From assembly GCA_033439295.1 (NCBI GenBank), contig JAVTLE010000004.1:62012-126011 (forward strand): a stretch of DNA of 64,000 nt, given 5' to 3'. Made by a program: the position numbers and the translations under genes. The DNA comes from Deuterostichococcus epilithicus (lineage: Eukaryota; Chlorophyta; Trebouxiophyceae; Prasiolales; Stichococcaceae). Position 1 is the first letter of the stretch; each line of letters starts with the position of its first letter. Positions 12,301 through 23,282 of the stretch are shown here, piece after piece. Under the pieces are notes generated by a model. It did no database searches, was not told the DNA's origin, and saw only the letters and a list, made by a program, of their open reading frames with translations.

Positions 12301-15300
12301 CAGCCTTGGCGGGGTGCCGCGACAGGAAGGGCAGCTCCCCATCCAGCGACTCTTCGTTGATCTCCACCATGCTGATCTCCCGGCGGCCCGAATCCGAGTC
12401 GTCAGACGGCTGCGCGGGGCACTCAAAGCCTGAACCCCTAAACCCGAAATCGCTTTGATACAGCATTTCAGAAGAGGGTGCCGCAGGCAGCCACGGAGCA
12501 TGGCACCAGTGGCTCATTGGGTGCATGGAATCGCTGGACGGGTCTGCCGGCTCCAGGATCCTGTGCGTCAAACCAGCTACTTGCAGCGCACTCCAATAGA
12601 GGCCCAGGACCCCTGCCCGCCACCGGTGCGCGCCCTTGCTGCCACGGCGCCGCGGCGGCGGCGGCGTTGATGCTATGTGCCATGTCACGAGGCCAGAGGG
12701 AAGGGCCTGAAACACTCGGCAAGGAGCGGCTCAGGCGGACAGCTGCGTGCAGGGTCACCGACAGGAGGTCGGAATCCCACCTCAGCGGCGCTGCCGTCGG
12801 CTCCGCGCGCCTCCTCCTTCCACGCCGCCAGCGGGTCCGAGTCTTCGGTTGTTGTCGTGTCCTCCGGCGACGAGCCCTCCACGTCCTTACCAGCCCTGCG
12901 GCGCGGGCGGCGGAAGTGCAAGGGGTTTAGGCTTGGCGATGTGGAAGCCAGACTGGGTTAAGTTGCCGCGCGCCAGGATGGCTGCACAGTGCATGCGCAG
13001 GGTCCACAACCGGAGACAGCTGTCCTCTGCGAGCTGCTGCGACCTGCAGAGATTGGCATCCCGCATCATGCCTTTGTGGGCTGGATCTAGACTGCACCCG
13101 GACATGATCGGCAGCAGCCTAGCAGGCCCCGGACCACACCAGCTCCGTCAGCAACAGGTGTGAGCCTGCACGGCACCTTCGTCCGGACTGAGGCCTCGCA
13201 ATAATGCACAGGCCGGCAGAGGGGACGTGACGAGCAAGCTGCCTGTGCAGCAGATCTTGCATGCGCAGGACGCTGCTGCTGAACAGCGACGCACCCGCCG
13301 TCGCCGACGCCGCCGCGCTCGAGGTCTGCATCATCGCCCTCTGTGCCGGCCTTCTCAGACGCGCGGCTGTGGCGGTCCAGGTGCTCCTGATGCATCCAGG
13401 ACCACTGTAAACGATCAGACACGCGTCCAGGAATTTGCCGCGGCCGCGGGCACCTTCGATGTCCACCAGGCCCGGAAACTCGGGCAGCCTCCTGTGCAAG
13501 GCTGGCCCGTCCAGAGGCGTGCGCCAGTCGCCGAGCAGTACACACAGCGATGGTGCTGCGGCTGTGCTGCGTAGCCGAAGCCTGCTGACAGCGCATGCGC
13601 CAGGGGCACCTGGTAAGAGGTGCGCCGGTTGCCGCGCCCGCCGCGGCGCCGCCAGCAGCAGCACAGCGCCGCCAGCCACCCGGGCACCAGGCTGGGCTTC
13701 TCCAGCGGCCGGCAGTCCGGCGGGTTGACGAAGGCCTGCAGCCTGGGGCCCATATCCACGTACTGCTTGACCGCGTCCCAGTCCACGCCTGCGGGGTTAC
13801 GTGTCAGATATTGGTACAGGACATGCAATGGCAGTAAAGCAAATCGCGCACATGGCAGCCAGGGCTTGCCGGGATGCGCAAACGAGCCAAATGGGCCACA
13901 GTGCGACTTTGGAGACTCAGCATGTGAACATTCGGTACAGAAACAAACCCAGCCCACAGCACCGCATCGCCCCGTTTGCACCAGCTCGTCCATGCCTTGT
14001 GCCGCCATGTGCCCAACAGACACGTGAAGTAGAACCATCCCTGAAACAAGTATTAAGACCCACCCCGCAGCATCTCGTCGTCATCATCTCGAAGCTCGTC
14101 CACCGCTGCGTCGGTGTGCCGCAGCAGCAGCCGCAGCGCCTTGCGCCGCATCTTCTGGTGCTGCGGCGGCACCGCGTCCAACCTGCACGATGGGACGGGT
14201 GGCTACTTGATGACGTAGACACAATCTATGCGTGCATGCAGTGCATGAGATCGAAAGCCTGATGTTTTGCATTGCCCTTGCCTGGCGACAACAGCAGCAT
14301 GCGGCCTCAGTTCAGGGCTCTGCAAAAGGGCATGGCTCGACATCGCTGCGTAGAGGAGCATCATGACCAATGCTGAACCAAAGAGGGTGGGTCTCGAACT
14401 GGCGGAAGACGGAAACAGGAAGGAGGCAGGAGGCGCACTTGGTCCAGCGCAGCACGCGCGGCAGCATGGGCGCATTGACCAGCAGCGTCAGAAGCACGAA
14501 GACCGCCGTGAAGAGCACGATCTCAGACTGCACCCTCTGCGGCAGGGAAGCAGACTGACGCCGTCAGTCAAGGGGCGACCGACGGCCATGCAGTGTGCAG
14601 TAAGGAGCGGCAGCAGCACAAACACCATGCTCAACAGCATAGCCTCCAATTGCACCCTCTGCGCCAAAGACACAGGACCCAGGCGTCCATTTGAACACAC
14701 ACTGTTCGGATGGAGGGTCCATGACAGCGGTTCCAACAGGAGCACACAACAGATAGAAGTGAGCGACGCACCAGCACGGTGCTGTCCACTGACGCGGGCA
14801 CCTCCGTGACGACCGCCTGCGCCAGGATGAGGGACACGCTGCCGCGCAGCCCCGCGGTGGCGCAGAACAGGCAGTCGCGCCAGGACAGCGGCGAGCGCCC
14901 CGCCCAGAACAGCGGCCTGCGCGGCGGCGGCTTGCGATTGTACACCAGACTTGGCATGTTCCGTTTGTCACGACGAGTCCGCTGCCCTGTCTCGGGGAGC
15001 CGCGCGCAGCCCCAGGTGCACTGGCGCAGCAAGCTTGTTGTGGGTGGAATTCAGTGAAACAGAGGTCCTGCCTGCCACACGAGACGCTGACAGCGAAGGA
15101 GCCAGTGCAAGCGACGCGGAGTCTCCACCTGAAACCGGCGATGATGAGGAAGCGCAGCACGTTGAGCATGAGCCACACCAGTGGCGCTCGCCACAGGCTG
15201 CCGAATAAATCCCGCCGGTCCAAGCCGCTGAGGCTGTCCGCTGACCTGCAGTTTGGGCCAGCACACCAGCGGTCAGCGACAGCAGCCATGCCGCAATGGT

Positions 15301-18300
15301 TTCCTGTGGAGACACCCCCCACCTATGTGGCTGGGTAAAGCTTCTTGGCGGCCCGGATTTTGTAGCATCAGCGGCCCTGGTGGCCTTCCGATTGCTTGGT
15401 CACATTGAGAGCTCGGTTTTGAGCTTCGAGCTGCCGTGCCAAGAATCCAAGCTGCGTCCACCGGTGACGAGGGTCGAGAGAGAGGCGCCAAAGTTGGCCG
15501 ACACGATGCCAACCGTTCCTGGCAAAGCAGAGGGTCCACTGCCAGATGGAGTCGTCACCTGATGACAAAGTTCATGGAGGAGGCGCCGGCATAGAAGAAC
15601 ACGATGCCGTTGGCGACAAAGGCAAAGGTGTCCCAGAAGTCTTCGAAGGCGCCGCTCTCCTCCAGCTTGGGCGAGATGTCGAACTTGGAGGTCGCAGACC
15701 CGTACAGGCCAAACACCGCCACCGCGATGACGCCTGGGGTGTTGGGGAGGACAACAGCTTCTGAGTAGTCCTGAACAGGAGTCTGGGGCGCCAGTTGGGC
15801 AAGGACAGAGACGGATGTCGAATACCAGAGGTCACGACACTAAACATGCCCGACAATGCTGTGGCGCCTCCCACGAAGGAATTGCTGGACCCGGAGTCTT
15901 CCTCTGACTCAGGATGCCTGCCGCGCCGGGCACGGCTCCTGCATGCGCCCCCTGGCCCTCTGTGCTGCTCCATGGTTGCTGGGCCGCAGTGCAGTCAGCA
16001 GCGGCAACGGCGCCCGCCGGGGCCTGTCAAGCAGCTGAACCTGTGCACACCTGTCCGCACCACGAAAGACGGGGCCAGGGTCCTGCAGGTTCCACCGCCT
16101 GACAGGCCTCCCGGCCAAACGAGGACGGGTTTGTATATGAGGCTCGGACGCCCTGTCGTGCAGGGTCCCTGCCAGCCAGCACCCGCAGCCAGGCGGCAGC
16201 GGCACCTGAGACTTTGGCGGGCGCGTTGGCGGTGTAGAAGCTCAGGTAGCCGCACGCCAGCGTCAGCGCTATCTGCTGCTCCGCCGTCGCGCCGAAGCGC
16301 TGCAGGAACCGCAGGATGAGGCGCGTCGCCACGCCGTACCCGAGCCCTATGAGGCCGCCGCCTGCAGCGCGTGGGTGCGGGAGCACTCGCCGGTCGTGCC
16401 TGACATAGGCAGCTGCTCTCAAATCAGGCTACCTGATGGGCGCCCGCGGGCCCTGGGGAGGGAGCGGCCCCGACATGTCGAGGAAGACGGGTGCACCAGG
16501 CCCCCGGCCAATCCAGTGGCGAGGGGTTTCTGACAGAGCTGACACCGCGGCAGCTTGCGACTTCCTGATTCATTGATGCGCACCCACGGCCAACCAGATC
16601 ATCTTCTTGATGATGGTGCCGATGATGTGGCCCGCGCCGTCCATGTCGGGGTGCCCCTCCGCGGCGGCGATCACAAATTCGATGAAGATGGTGAACAGGG
16701 TGATGGACGTTGCGTCGTTGAGCAGCGACTCCCCCTCCAGCAGGATGCGCAGCCGCTCCGGGCCGCCGCCTGTCCAGGAGACCATTTGTGTTTCAGACTA
16801 CTTTGCAAGGCATGTTTCAGCAGCAAAGTGGGCACCAGCGTCTGGCGAGAATGAAACGGGGGGCTATTTCCAGCGCGCACAGCATCAAGCGCAGGTCAAG
16901 CACTGCGCAGCCGCCACATAAGGGCAGGGGACTCTCCTTGTTCTCTGTGTTTTTGCACTCACTCTTCTTAAGCACCGCGACGATGGCGACGGCGTCGGTG
17001 GACGCGATCATGGAGCCGAACAGCGCGGCATCGTACCACTGCCACCCCGACGGCTTGAGCCAGAAGACGTACAGCATGACGGGGATGAGCAGGGCGCACG
17101 TGCCCAGCACCACCAGGAAGGCCAGCGTTATCACGTTCAGCGCCATCTGCGAGGTCGCAGGCAGCAGCTGGTCAGCGGGTCTTGAGGTCAAGCGGGAGCC
17201 TCCAAAAGAGTCCACACGTGCTGGCGGAGGCATGATGCAAACGCCGCTGAGGGGCTCTCAGAGGCCGCAGTGGAAGCGGCCGCCATTTGTGGGTGGCAGC
17301 TCAGTCTCGGAGCAGCAACAACAATGAGGCAGAGCCGCTATGGTGCGCCACCATGCAGGTGCCGAAGCGCCGAGGGCTGCAAGGACTAGTCGCCCATGCC
17401 AGGGCTGTGCGCCGACAGGCCAGCCTCAATGAGGCTCCTGACAGCTATCCAGTGTAATGACACTTACACAACTTCTCTCCCGCTGCGGCCACTCATCGAG
17501 CTGATGAACTCCGCCACGCTCCCTGTAAGAGGTCTGCTTGGCGGGCCGGTCGAGGGATGCCTCTCGTGACTCCAGCCACTGGTCAGAACCAGCAGGTCCG
17601 AGCGCCCACCTTTTTGAAGATGTACCAATCAATTTTGAGCGCTGCGTCCAGCAGCAGCGGTGGCAGGAAGATGTAGAAGAACAGCTCGTACGGCTCGATG
17701 CCCAGCCAGAGCGCGACGCCATTGCCAATCTCCCGTAGGTTGAATGGGTACACGAAGCCCATGAGCAAGCCGCCTGTGCGCGTTGTGTTCTGGGGTGTCA
17801 TATTCGTATTGCATGTTGCGTCACAGATTTCATCCCACGTGTCGGACGGGTGCGCAGAGGTTGCTACCTTCTTTTACATATGTTTGCGAAGCTATGGCAT
17901 CGAGCTGGCTCTGTGGTGCGGACTTCCCGCAGGTTGCACGAGCACACAAGCGGTTGCAGGCCCAGTTCCTGTAAATCGGTGCGCAACCGCGGCCACATGA
18001 CCTCCTTTGCCAGTGTGCGTTCCCGGGCTCGCCCCTGGTCGCAGCAGCCATGCTCGGCTTTCCCAGCCCTGACCTGGCGTGTCTGCAGCAGCGCAACACA
18101 CCCAACCAGAGGCCCGACTTTTGGTTTCCCAGTTCAAGGGAGAATGGCGGGCCTCCGCTCACCTGCTGCCAGCACGATGAGGGAGGAGTAGGCACCCTGC
18201 GACAGGCACGCGATGACGGTGGCGATGCCCGCAAACAGCAGCACATCCCACGGCCGGTGCTCCACGGGGCACCAGTTGTAGTCATCTGCGCGGGGAACGA

Positions 18301-18346
18301 GGAGCGCAGCGTCAAGGGGTCGCCACGTGGCGGCGGCGCGGGTCAT
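361..18346 (-). CDS. SOS1: SOS1/NHX7-type plasma-membrane Na+/H+ antiporter, multi-exon
   Basis: Predicted to exchange Na+ for H+ at the plasma membrane. Eleven N-terminal exons fit in splice phase: 18346-18163, 17773-17610, 17146-16963, 16769-16584, 16361-16206, 15733-15559, 15245-15129, 14916-14772, 14536-14439, 14182-14064, 13788-13610 (569 codons). They encode the CPA1 transporter domain, with the ion-binding STDAVAIVAVLKK and the ESLLNDATS motif, followed by several hydrophobic helices. A long Ser/Ala/Gly-rich disordered part follows (about 12,900-6,640). Then come regions resembling the SOS1 cytoplasmic helical domain (about 6245-6141, 5975-5850, 5330-4815, 4040-3840) and a cyclic-nucleotide-binding-like fold (GIFIVCSGLVRVRY, about 3245-3110, onward to 2455). 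The last two exons, 1487-1348 and 652-361 (TGA), fit in phase. An upstream in-frame ATG exists at 18,490. Exon joins between 13.6 and 1.5 kb are approximate. The gene is very long (18 kb) because introns hold exon-end copies. A split into two genes is possible but less likely, because domain order matches SOS1. Confidence 0.85.
736..1026 (-). repeat. Three decayed copies of the antiporter last-exon 5' end
   Basis: The start of the last exon (plus-strand 601-655, AGCTGCAGGCGCAGC...) is repeated at about 736-805, 870-910 and 981-1025. All lie in the intron upstream of that exon in transcript order, and spacing is about 108-142 bp. The copies carry substitutions and small indels. They retain the sequence around the acceptor (GCCTGCA on the plus strand) to different degrees. 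Confidence 0.75.
2310..2347. repeat. (CACAG)n microsatellite
   Basis: About seven tandem CACAG pentamers with one interrupted unit (CCCAG), inside an intron of the antiporter gene. It is a simple slippage-prone repeat and seems to have no coding role. Confidence 0.9.
2455..3245 (-). other. Cyclic-nucleotide-binding-like domain exons of the antiporter
   Basis: Three exons read on the minus strand. About 3245-3110 reads EEGIFIVCSGLVRVRY then a GGMFGLFSALTG segment, aligning with the beta-roll of the SOS1 cNMP-binding-like domain, where 'G-x-W/F-x-I-x-x-G' precedes the 'G-x-x-x-G-L' turn. About 2890-2715 continues with FELPSSGIGLIRDR and an LEVRSHM segment, and about 2570-2455 gives RLAALYVAERLRPQLL. 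In plant SOS1 this domain takes part in autoinhibition; here that role is inference. No arginine-glutamate phosphate-binding cassette could be made out, so ligand binding is doubtful. Confidence 0.65.
2501..2690 (-). repeat. Duplicated exon segment (ALYVAER) in the antiporter
   Basis: The exon segment at about 2501-2545, encoding ALYVAERLRPQ on the minus strand, has a second copy at about 2635-2680 that still encodes ALYVAERMRL. The copy lies on the upstream (acceptor) side, with spacing about 130 bp. One of the two is presumably intronic. Confidence 0.65.
3998..4435 (-). repeat. Four-unit tandem array around an antiporter exon
   Basis: The exon end that encodes MAVLRQQLVFVDRMAHS (plus strand about 3998-4050) recurs at about 4104-4152 (MAVLRQQLVFVARMAHS), 4200-4255 and 4340-4392, each less similar than the one before. 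Flanking intron sequence is repeated too: the segments near 4156-4202 and 4393-4433 match. Units are about 100-140 bp. All copies lie upstream of the exon in transcript order. Confidence 0.8.
5017..5185 (-). repeat. Tandem pair encoding VAMEYLLALTH / VAMGYMLVRIH
   Basis: Plus-strand 5017-5065 and 5135-5185 are diverged copies about 116 bp apart. On the minus strand they read VAMEYLLALTHS and VAMGYMLVRIHL. Plant SOS1 has a single helical stretch at this point, so one copy may be intronic, or both may be exonic. Confidence 0.65.
8930..12900 (-). other. Low-complexity disordered coding exons of the antiporter
   Basis: Open minus-strand exons rich in Ser, Ala, Gly, Pro and acidic residues: about 12,900-12,779 (EDSDPLAAWKEEARG), 12,425-12,220 (EINEESLDGELPFLSRH), 11,813-11,670, 11,015-9,790 (about 400 codons), 9,628-9,396 (STSSLGRLAGRLLSGATTS) and 9,250-8,930 (SGVLDFESASGSSEGG). 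They lie between the transporter domain and the C-terminal regulatory domain. No folded domain is recognised. Short recurring SLA-x-LF elements occur. The region is probably a cytoplasmic linker carrying phosphorylation and interaction sites (inference). Exon edges are approximate. Confidence 0.6.
14466..14670 (-). repeat. Copy of a transmembrane exon in the adjacent intron
   Basis: The exon ending at 14,536 (RVQSEIVLFTAVFVLLTLL) has a diverged copy at about 14,602-14,670 reading RVQLEAMLLSMVFVLLPLL, about 137 bp upstream in transcript order, with its own CTGCG/CTCTGCG acceptor-like context. The splice phase of the gene works with the 14,439-14,536 copy. Confidence 0.75.
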
Positions 18347-19305
18347 CGAGGACGCCCCAGGCACGGGCTGGTGTGCGCTTGCAACGGACGTTGCGCGCAA
18401 GCAGCTCGACCACAGGGGTGCATCCCACGGTTTGAGGTGGCAAGCTCCTAGGTGTGCAACGATGCACTCCGCAGGTGTGCGCCCATGCATCCACGAGTGA
18501 GCGGCACTTTCCGAGCATTACTGCACGGCCGACCTGTGCCGCATTCGCATGATGTGTTCACGAATTCGAAGATGAGCCCCTGCGAGCCACAGCCTAGAGC
18601 ACTGCAAGAGGCAAGCACGCAAAAACACCTGGGTTGTCGATTCGGTGGCCGAGGGTGGCATGCTCCAGCGTGCAAAAGCTAGCGTTACGCGTGGCGTCCG
18701 CCTCCATAGTACACCCTCGGTCGGGCTCAGGCAAGGAGTGTCGCGAAGCAGGGCTGGAACCGGCAGCTTAAGACCGAAGCTTGTTGGGACGCTCCGAGGC
18801 CGAGGTGAGCTGGGTCAGCTCGTCAGCTCGTATGTGCTATCGCCTGCAGCAATCTGAAGCGGCAAATAGGTCTGACACGGACGCCCGTACGCTGGAACGC
18901 TGTCGATATATTGCCTAGGGCACTGACACCGTATCATCCCAGCGTGGCGAGGCGGTGCCGTCGCTTGCGTGTTCACAGCATGGGATGTGCAGCGGATGGA
19001 AGGGGCAAGTATTGTACAGCAAACCTGGCGCGTACATTTCATTGTGGCTTCGTTTGTGCAGCGTTCGTTACCTAAGGCTCGGGGTTTTGCTGCCCCTCCT
19101 GGCGCAGTGTGCCGGCTGCAAAATTCATGCTGTTCTACTTCACAGCTGCTATCGTCAGTTTCAGGCGCATCAGACCTATTCCGGTGTCTCGACAGCGCGG
19201 CAGTTGGCAAGTCCGCCTGCACTCTATATTGTGGTGTCAAAAAATCTCAGCGCAAGCACAGATAGCAAAAGCCCAACTTGATTGCGTTCGATCTATCTGT
19301 TCGGC
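18347..19305. promoter_or_regulatory. Shared 5' region of SOS1 (-) and AATF (+)
   Basis: This is a stretch of about 960 bp between two divergent start codons. It is less GC-rich than the genes, with TATA-like stretches such as GATATATTGCC near 18,905 and TCTATATTG near 19,224. No protein-like frame is visible apart from a possible N-terminal extension of the antiporter up to 18,490. No specific factor sites are assigned. Confidence 0.5.
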
Positions 19306-22300
19306 ATGCCGAGACGCACGCTGGCCGAGGAGCTGGCCGAACTGGCCACGACTGGCCCGGCACCAGGTGCATATTTCAGAACTGTTGAGCACATTTCGTG
19401 AGCACTGCACAAGTCCACGATGCGCATGGCCCGGCAGGAAAGTCTGGCCAATGATTCAGAAGTATGTGGGACACCACAAAGGCTCAAGCTGCGTTCCCGC
19501 TGCGCCGCGCCAGCGGCCCCGCCCGCAGCGGCGGCTGTGCGGAAGCGGGGACGCCCCTATCTTCGTCCTTCACAAGCCGGCACATCGCTGCTTAACCGAT
19601 GGGATTTCTGAGCTGCGTGTGCGTGCTTTTAGACCTAGACCCAGAGGACGATGCGTTTGGCGGCGGCCCGACGCTGCTCGAGAGTGATGAGGAGGCGGAC
19701 GCTCACGACGCACGCCCTTCCACCCGGTGAGCATGCCGGCGCATGCAGCAGCCAACGCATGCCGCTCCGGCGCGCTACAGTCTGCCAGGAGACCGCCTCG
19801 CAGCGCATGAGCTCTGACGGCAGGCATGTCGGCGTGCGTGCATGCCAAGAGGCCACGGCGCATGCAGTGCGCTGGCCTCGTATATCTGGAGGCGCCACGC
19901 AACCTGCAGCCCGTGTTGCCAAGTCAGCGCGATGTTCCCTTTTGCAGCCGGATTCGGGGCGACATCGGGGACATGGGCGAGGAGTATGCCGGGCGACGCA
20001 CCTCAGCCGCCGCGGCATTTGGCGGCAGTGAGGAGGCGGATCCCCTGGGCCTGGGTGCAGACAGGCAAGCCGACTTGAACACGCTGTTTTGCTTGCAGCC
20101 GTAATATTTCTCATTTGCAAAGTTTGCACAGCAGAGCAGGTGCAGACAGCAGAGCGCTGACCGTCTGAGACCATGTTTGGACTTGCCTGATGTCCGCCTC
20201 GCGTGTTACCGCAGGAGCTCTGGGGTGGTGCTGACGCAGCACAGGCTGGCGGTCTCATTCCGGCAAACAGCATATGGTCACGCTAACCGCAGACTCACCT
20301 GCACACAAATGGCTGCTGCCGCAGGGACTCGGACGCGGAGTCGTCGGGCGCAGACGCACCGCTCATCGGCGCCAGCGACGCAGAGGAGGAATCCGACGCC
20401 TCGGAGGCAGGATCGGACGACTCAGCGGAGCACGGGAGAAACGGCACGGATGCGGGAGAGTCGTCAGACGACGGTGATGCTCTGGAAGAGGATGCGGCGG
20501 CTGCCCGGGACGATGCGGCGGTGGCGCATCTCATGGCGGGCGTCAGCGCGGCAGCAGCGGCTGAACCAGACACCGCAGGGCGGGGGGAGGGTGCTGCAAT
20601 GAATGGCACGGGCCCACCTGCCGAGGACGAGGGCATGGCGGACGGCTCACAGGAATCAGGTGGGCGTGCGCATTGCTGTCTGCAAGATGGCGACAGAGCC
20701 GACTTTGGGACGAATCTATGCAGTGCGCTGTTGAAATCCAGCATCCCTCAGCAGCCGGCCTGATCCGTTGCTGGCCAGGCATGTTTGGGCAGTGTCAGCG
20801 CCGTGTCGCCGTTGCGCCTGCACAGCTGCGGCAGGAGAGGGGCTCTATGGCGCCATGGTTGTGCATGGCACATTCCGCTGGACATCTGATCAGGCCTGCC
20901 ATCGCATCCCGACATCGAATGATGACGGCTCTCTTGCGCAGACGGGGAGCTGGACGAGCTGGAAAGGGAGTTTGACGCCGTGGCCGCGGCGGACGCGGCG
21001 GCGGCCGGCGGGCTGGCGGAAAAGGCTGCGGCGGAGGCGCGGAGGGGGCCGCCGCCGGCCGGCAGCGGCGCCTGTGGGAGCGGGCACTTGAGGCGCGCAT
21101 CCGGGCGCAGAAGGCGGTGCTCGCCGCGCACCGGCTGCCCGGGCCGGAGGTGGGTCTCTGCTGTAGCTACGTGTCCCAAAGGCTGCAGCCGTTCCATCTG
21201 GCGACATGTGTAGAGTGACACTGCTGATGTGGCTGAGCAGCTGACGCAGTGGCGTTTGCGCCATCTTCCGACTCAGCCTCATGCACCAACCCACAGGCAC
21301 ATGCAGCCGCCGCGGCGGCCTCACAGCCGCTGGCAGCTAGCTTTGCCGCCGTGTCGGCGGCCGCAGTCGCGGCGCTGGACGACCTGCTGGCGCTGCAGGC
21401 GGCGCTGATCGAACAGAACCCCGCGATCGGCGAGGCAGCGGGGGCGGCGGCCGGCGATGCTTCCGGGAGGGGCAGTGCGGAAGCAGAGATGGAGGCGGTC
21501 GGCAGCAGGAAGCGGATGCGCACCGAGGAGGACGAGGCAACTCACCACAGCGAGGTGAGAGCACGTGGAGGCGAGCTTGCTCCAGGGGCATTGAAAGGTT
21601 TAGGGTTTCATTTGCGCTATCACTGGTCACTCCTGCTCATGCTCCCGCCACACCTGTCCGTCGCGAGTAGGCGTCACCTGTTGGTCACCCAGCGAAGAAG
21701 GCTTTGGTTCCCGCTGCGGCCACTGGCAGCAGCTGTCCTGCCATGGTACCTGCCACAGTGCCTGTGGCAGCTGCCCTGCCACAGGAACCTGGCAGGGCAG
21801 CCACAGTATCAAATGATACAGAGGAGGTGCGCCTGAGCGTCGGCGCAGTTCCCTGGCGAGCGAGGGATCATCCGTCGTGCCGCAGGCGGCGGCGGGCGCC
21901 TGGCGCCGCATTGAGGCGGGCTCCGCCGCGTGGGCCCCCTACCGCGACGCGTCGCTGGACCGCTGGCACCGGCGGGCGCTGCTGGGCGGCGGCGCCGCCN
22001 CGATCCCGCCGGGGCTGAAGGCGCTGGCGCAGCCGCTGTCCGCACAGGTGGCGGCGGCGCTGGCGGCGCCCGGCCGCCTCGCCACCCGCTCGCAGCTGCC
22101 CAGGTGGGCGGTGCCGGCATGACTGGGTGTGACTGAGTGTCTCGACTCTGATCGCCTGCAAACTGCAAGTGGCAGCATGGCCTTGCCGGCTCAGCGCGCG
22201 ACGCTGCTGCCGGCGCCAGCCGGTGCCGGCACGCATGGCCGTGCAAGGTCGAACACGAAGCTGGCGCCCTGCTCTTGGGCGGCCTGCCTGCTCAAAGGCA

Positions 22301-23282
22301 GCATGCCGCACATGTCCGGCGTGCGTGTGCATGTATCCTGCATGGATGCGGATTGCCGATGCTCAGGTATGCGTCATTATGGTCGTGCGCAGGGCGGGCG
22401 CGAAGCCGGTGCTGTGTGAGCTGCGTACCGGTGACGCCACGGCTCCCGCTGACGCCGACCTGCTCAGCTGCGCGGCCGCCGACGCCGGCACTGCAGGTGG
22501 CCAGGAGCGGCTGCCGGATACGTACGACGACGCCGACCTGTACGAGCAGCTGCTGAAGGAATTTCTGGATGCGGCCGCGCCGGGTGCCGGTCTGGCGCTG
22601 CAGCGGGTCAGTCTTTGCCTGTTTTCCAAGCCAAACTGTTCCTTCTGCAAAGCTATTCGTCCGGGCTTCCAGAATGAGCAGTCAAGTGGTTTCTGGACGA
22701 TGCGACCGGCGCCGGCTTGGCCTGCAGCGGGTGAGCTTATCTCTGTGGTCTGCATTCCCTGGCCACAAGGACTGCTTGCCTCTTTTGAAACGAGAGCACG
22801 ACAAGCTCTGGATGCCGGTCACGCGCTGCAACGGGCGTGCAAGGCTGAACCCACATGCGGACCTGGGTCTTCGCTGCAAACTGCACCAAGCATAGGGTTG
22901 CACTGACGGTGTACCCTCGTAAAACGCGCTGAGGGGTTGCTCAGGAGCCTGACGTTGACCAGGCAGCTCACATCGCATTTGCGAGTTTCGCATACTGTAT
23001 CAGCTACTGACCAGAATTGTACCATCCGTAAAGCGTTGACCACCGCGCACGTGTTGCCTGCAGGGCCCCAAGAGACGCAAGGCAGTGGACCGCCGCGCAT
23101 CCAAGGGCCGCAAGCTGCGCTTCCACGCGCACGAGAAGCTTGTCAACTTCATGACGCCCATAGAGGGCGGCGGCGGCGGCGGCGGGGCCGGCGGCGAGAT
23201 CGGCGGCAGTGTTGGCGCGGCGCTGTTTTCTAACCTGTTTGGCCAGCGGCAGCCGGCAGCGGCGGCGACCACGGCCGTCTGA
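19306..23282 (+). CDS. AATF: AATF/Che-1/Bfr2 family ribosome-biogenesis factor
   Basis: Nucleolar protein of the family that works in small-subunit processome assembly and 40S maturation. Exons: 19306-19366, 19633-19726, 19948-20064, 20325-20659, 20942-21149, 21297-21554, 21886-22103, 22393-22606, 23064-23282. The N-terminus reads LAEELAEL then DLDPEDD, as in Bfr2. A YAGRRTS segment and a long acidic stretch follow. Then come [20 protein letters not shown] (family 'W-x-x-x-L-E-x-R-I-x-x-Q-K' block), [34 protein letters not shown], and the C-terminal TRAUB signature [19 protein letters not shown]. Phases agree throughout except inside exon 5, where the frame changes by one base between about 21,035 and 21,065; this suggests a sequence indel. 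Intron 3 has a GC donor. An ambiguous base N lies at 22,000 in exon 7. Confidence 0.93.
22666..22845 (+). repeat. Two decayed copies of the AATF exon 8 end with donor
   Basis: The last 60 bp of exon 8 plus its GT donor (22,545-22,612, ending CTGCAGCGG|GTCAGT) recur at 22,666-22,736 (CTGCAGCGG|GTGAGC), 124 bp downstream. A weaker third copy lies at about 22,790-22,840 (CTGCAACGGGCGTG). The second copy keeps a donor that looks as good as the real one. Confidence 0.8.

Noticed and set aside
21722-21806. Hairpin-like TGCCA/TGGCA-rich stretch as a regulatory RNA
   Set aside because: It lies in an AATF intron, pairing is imperfect and no known element fits.
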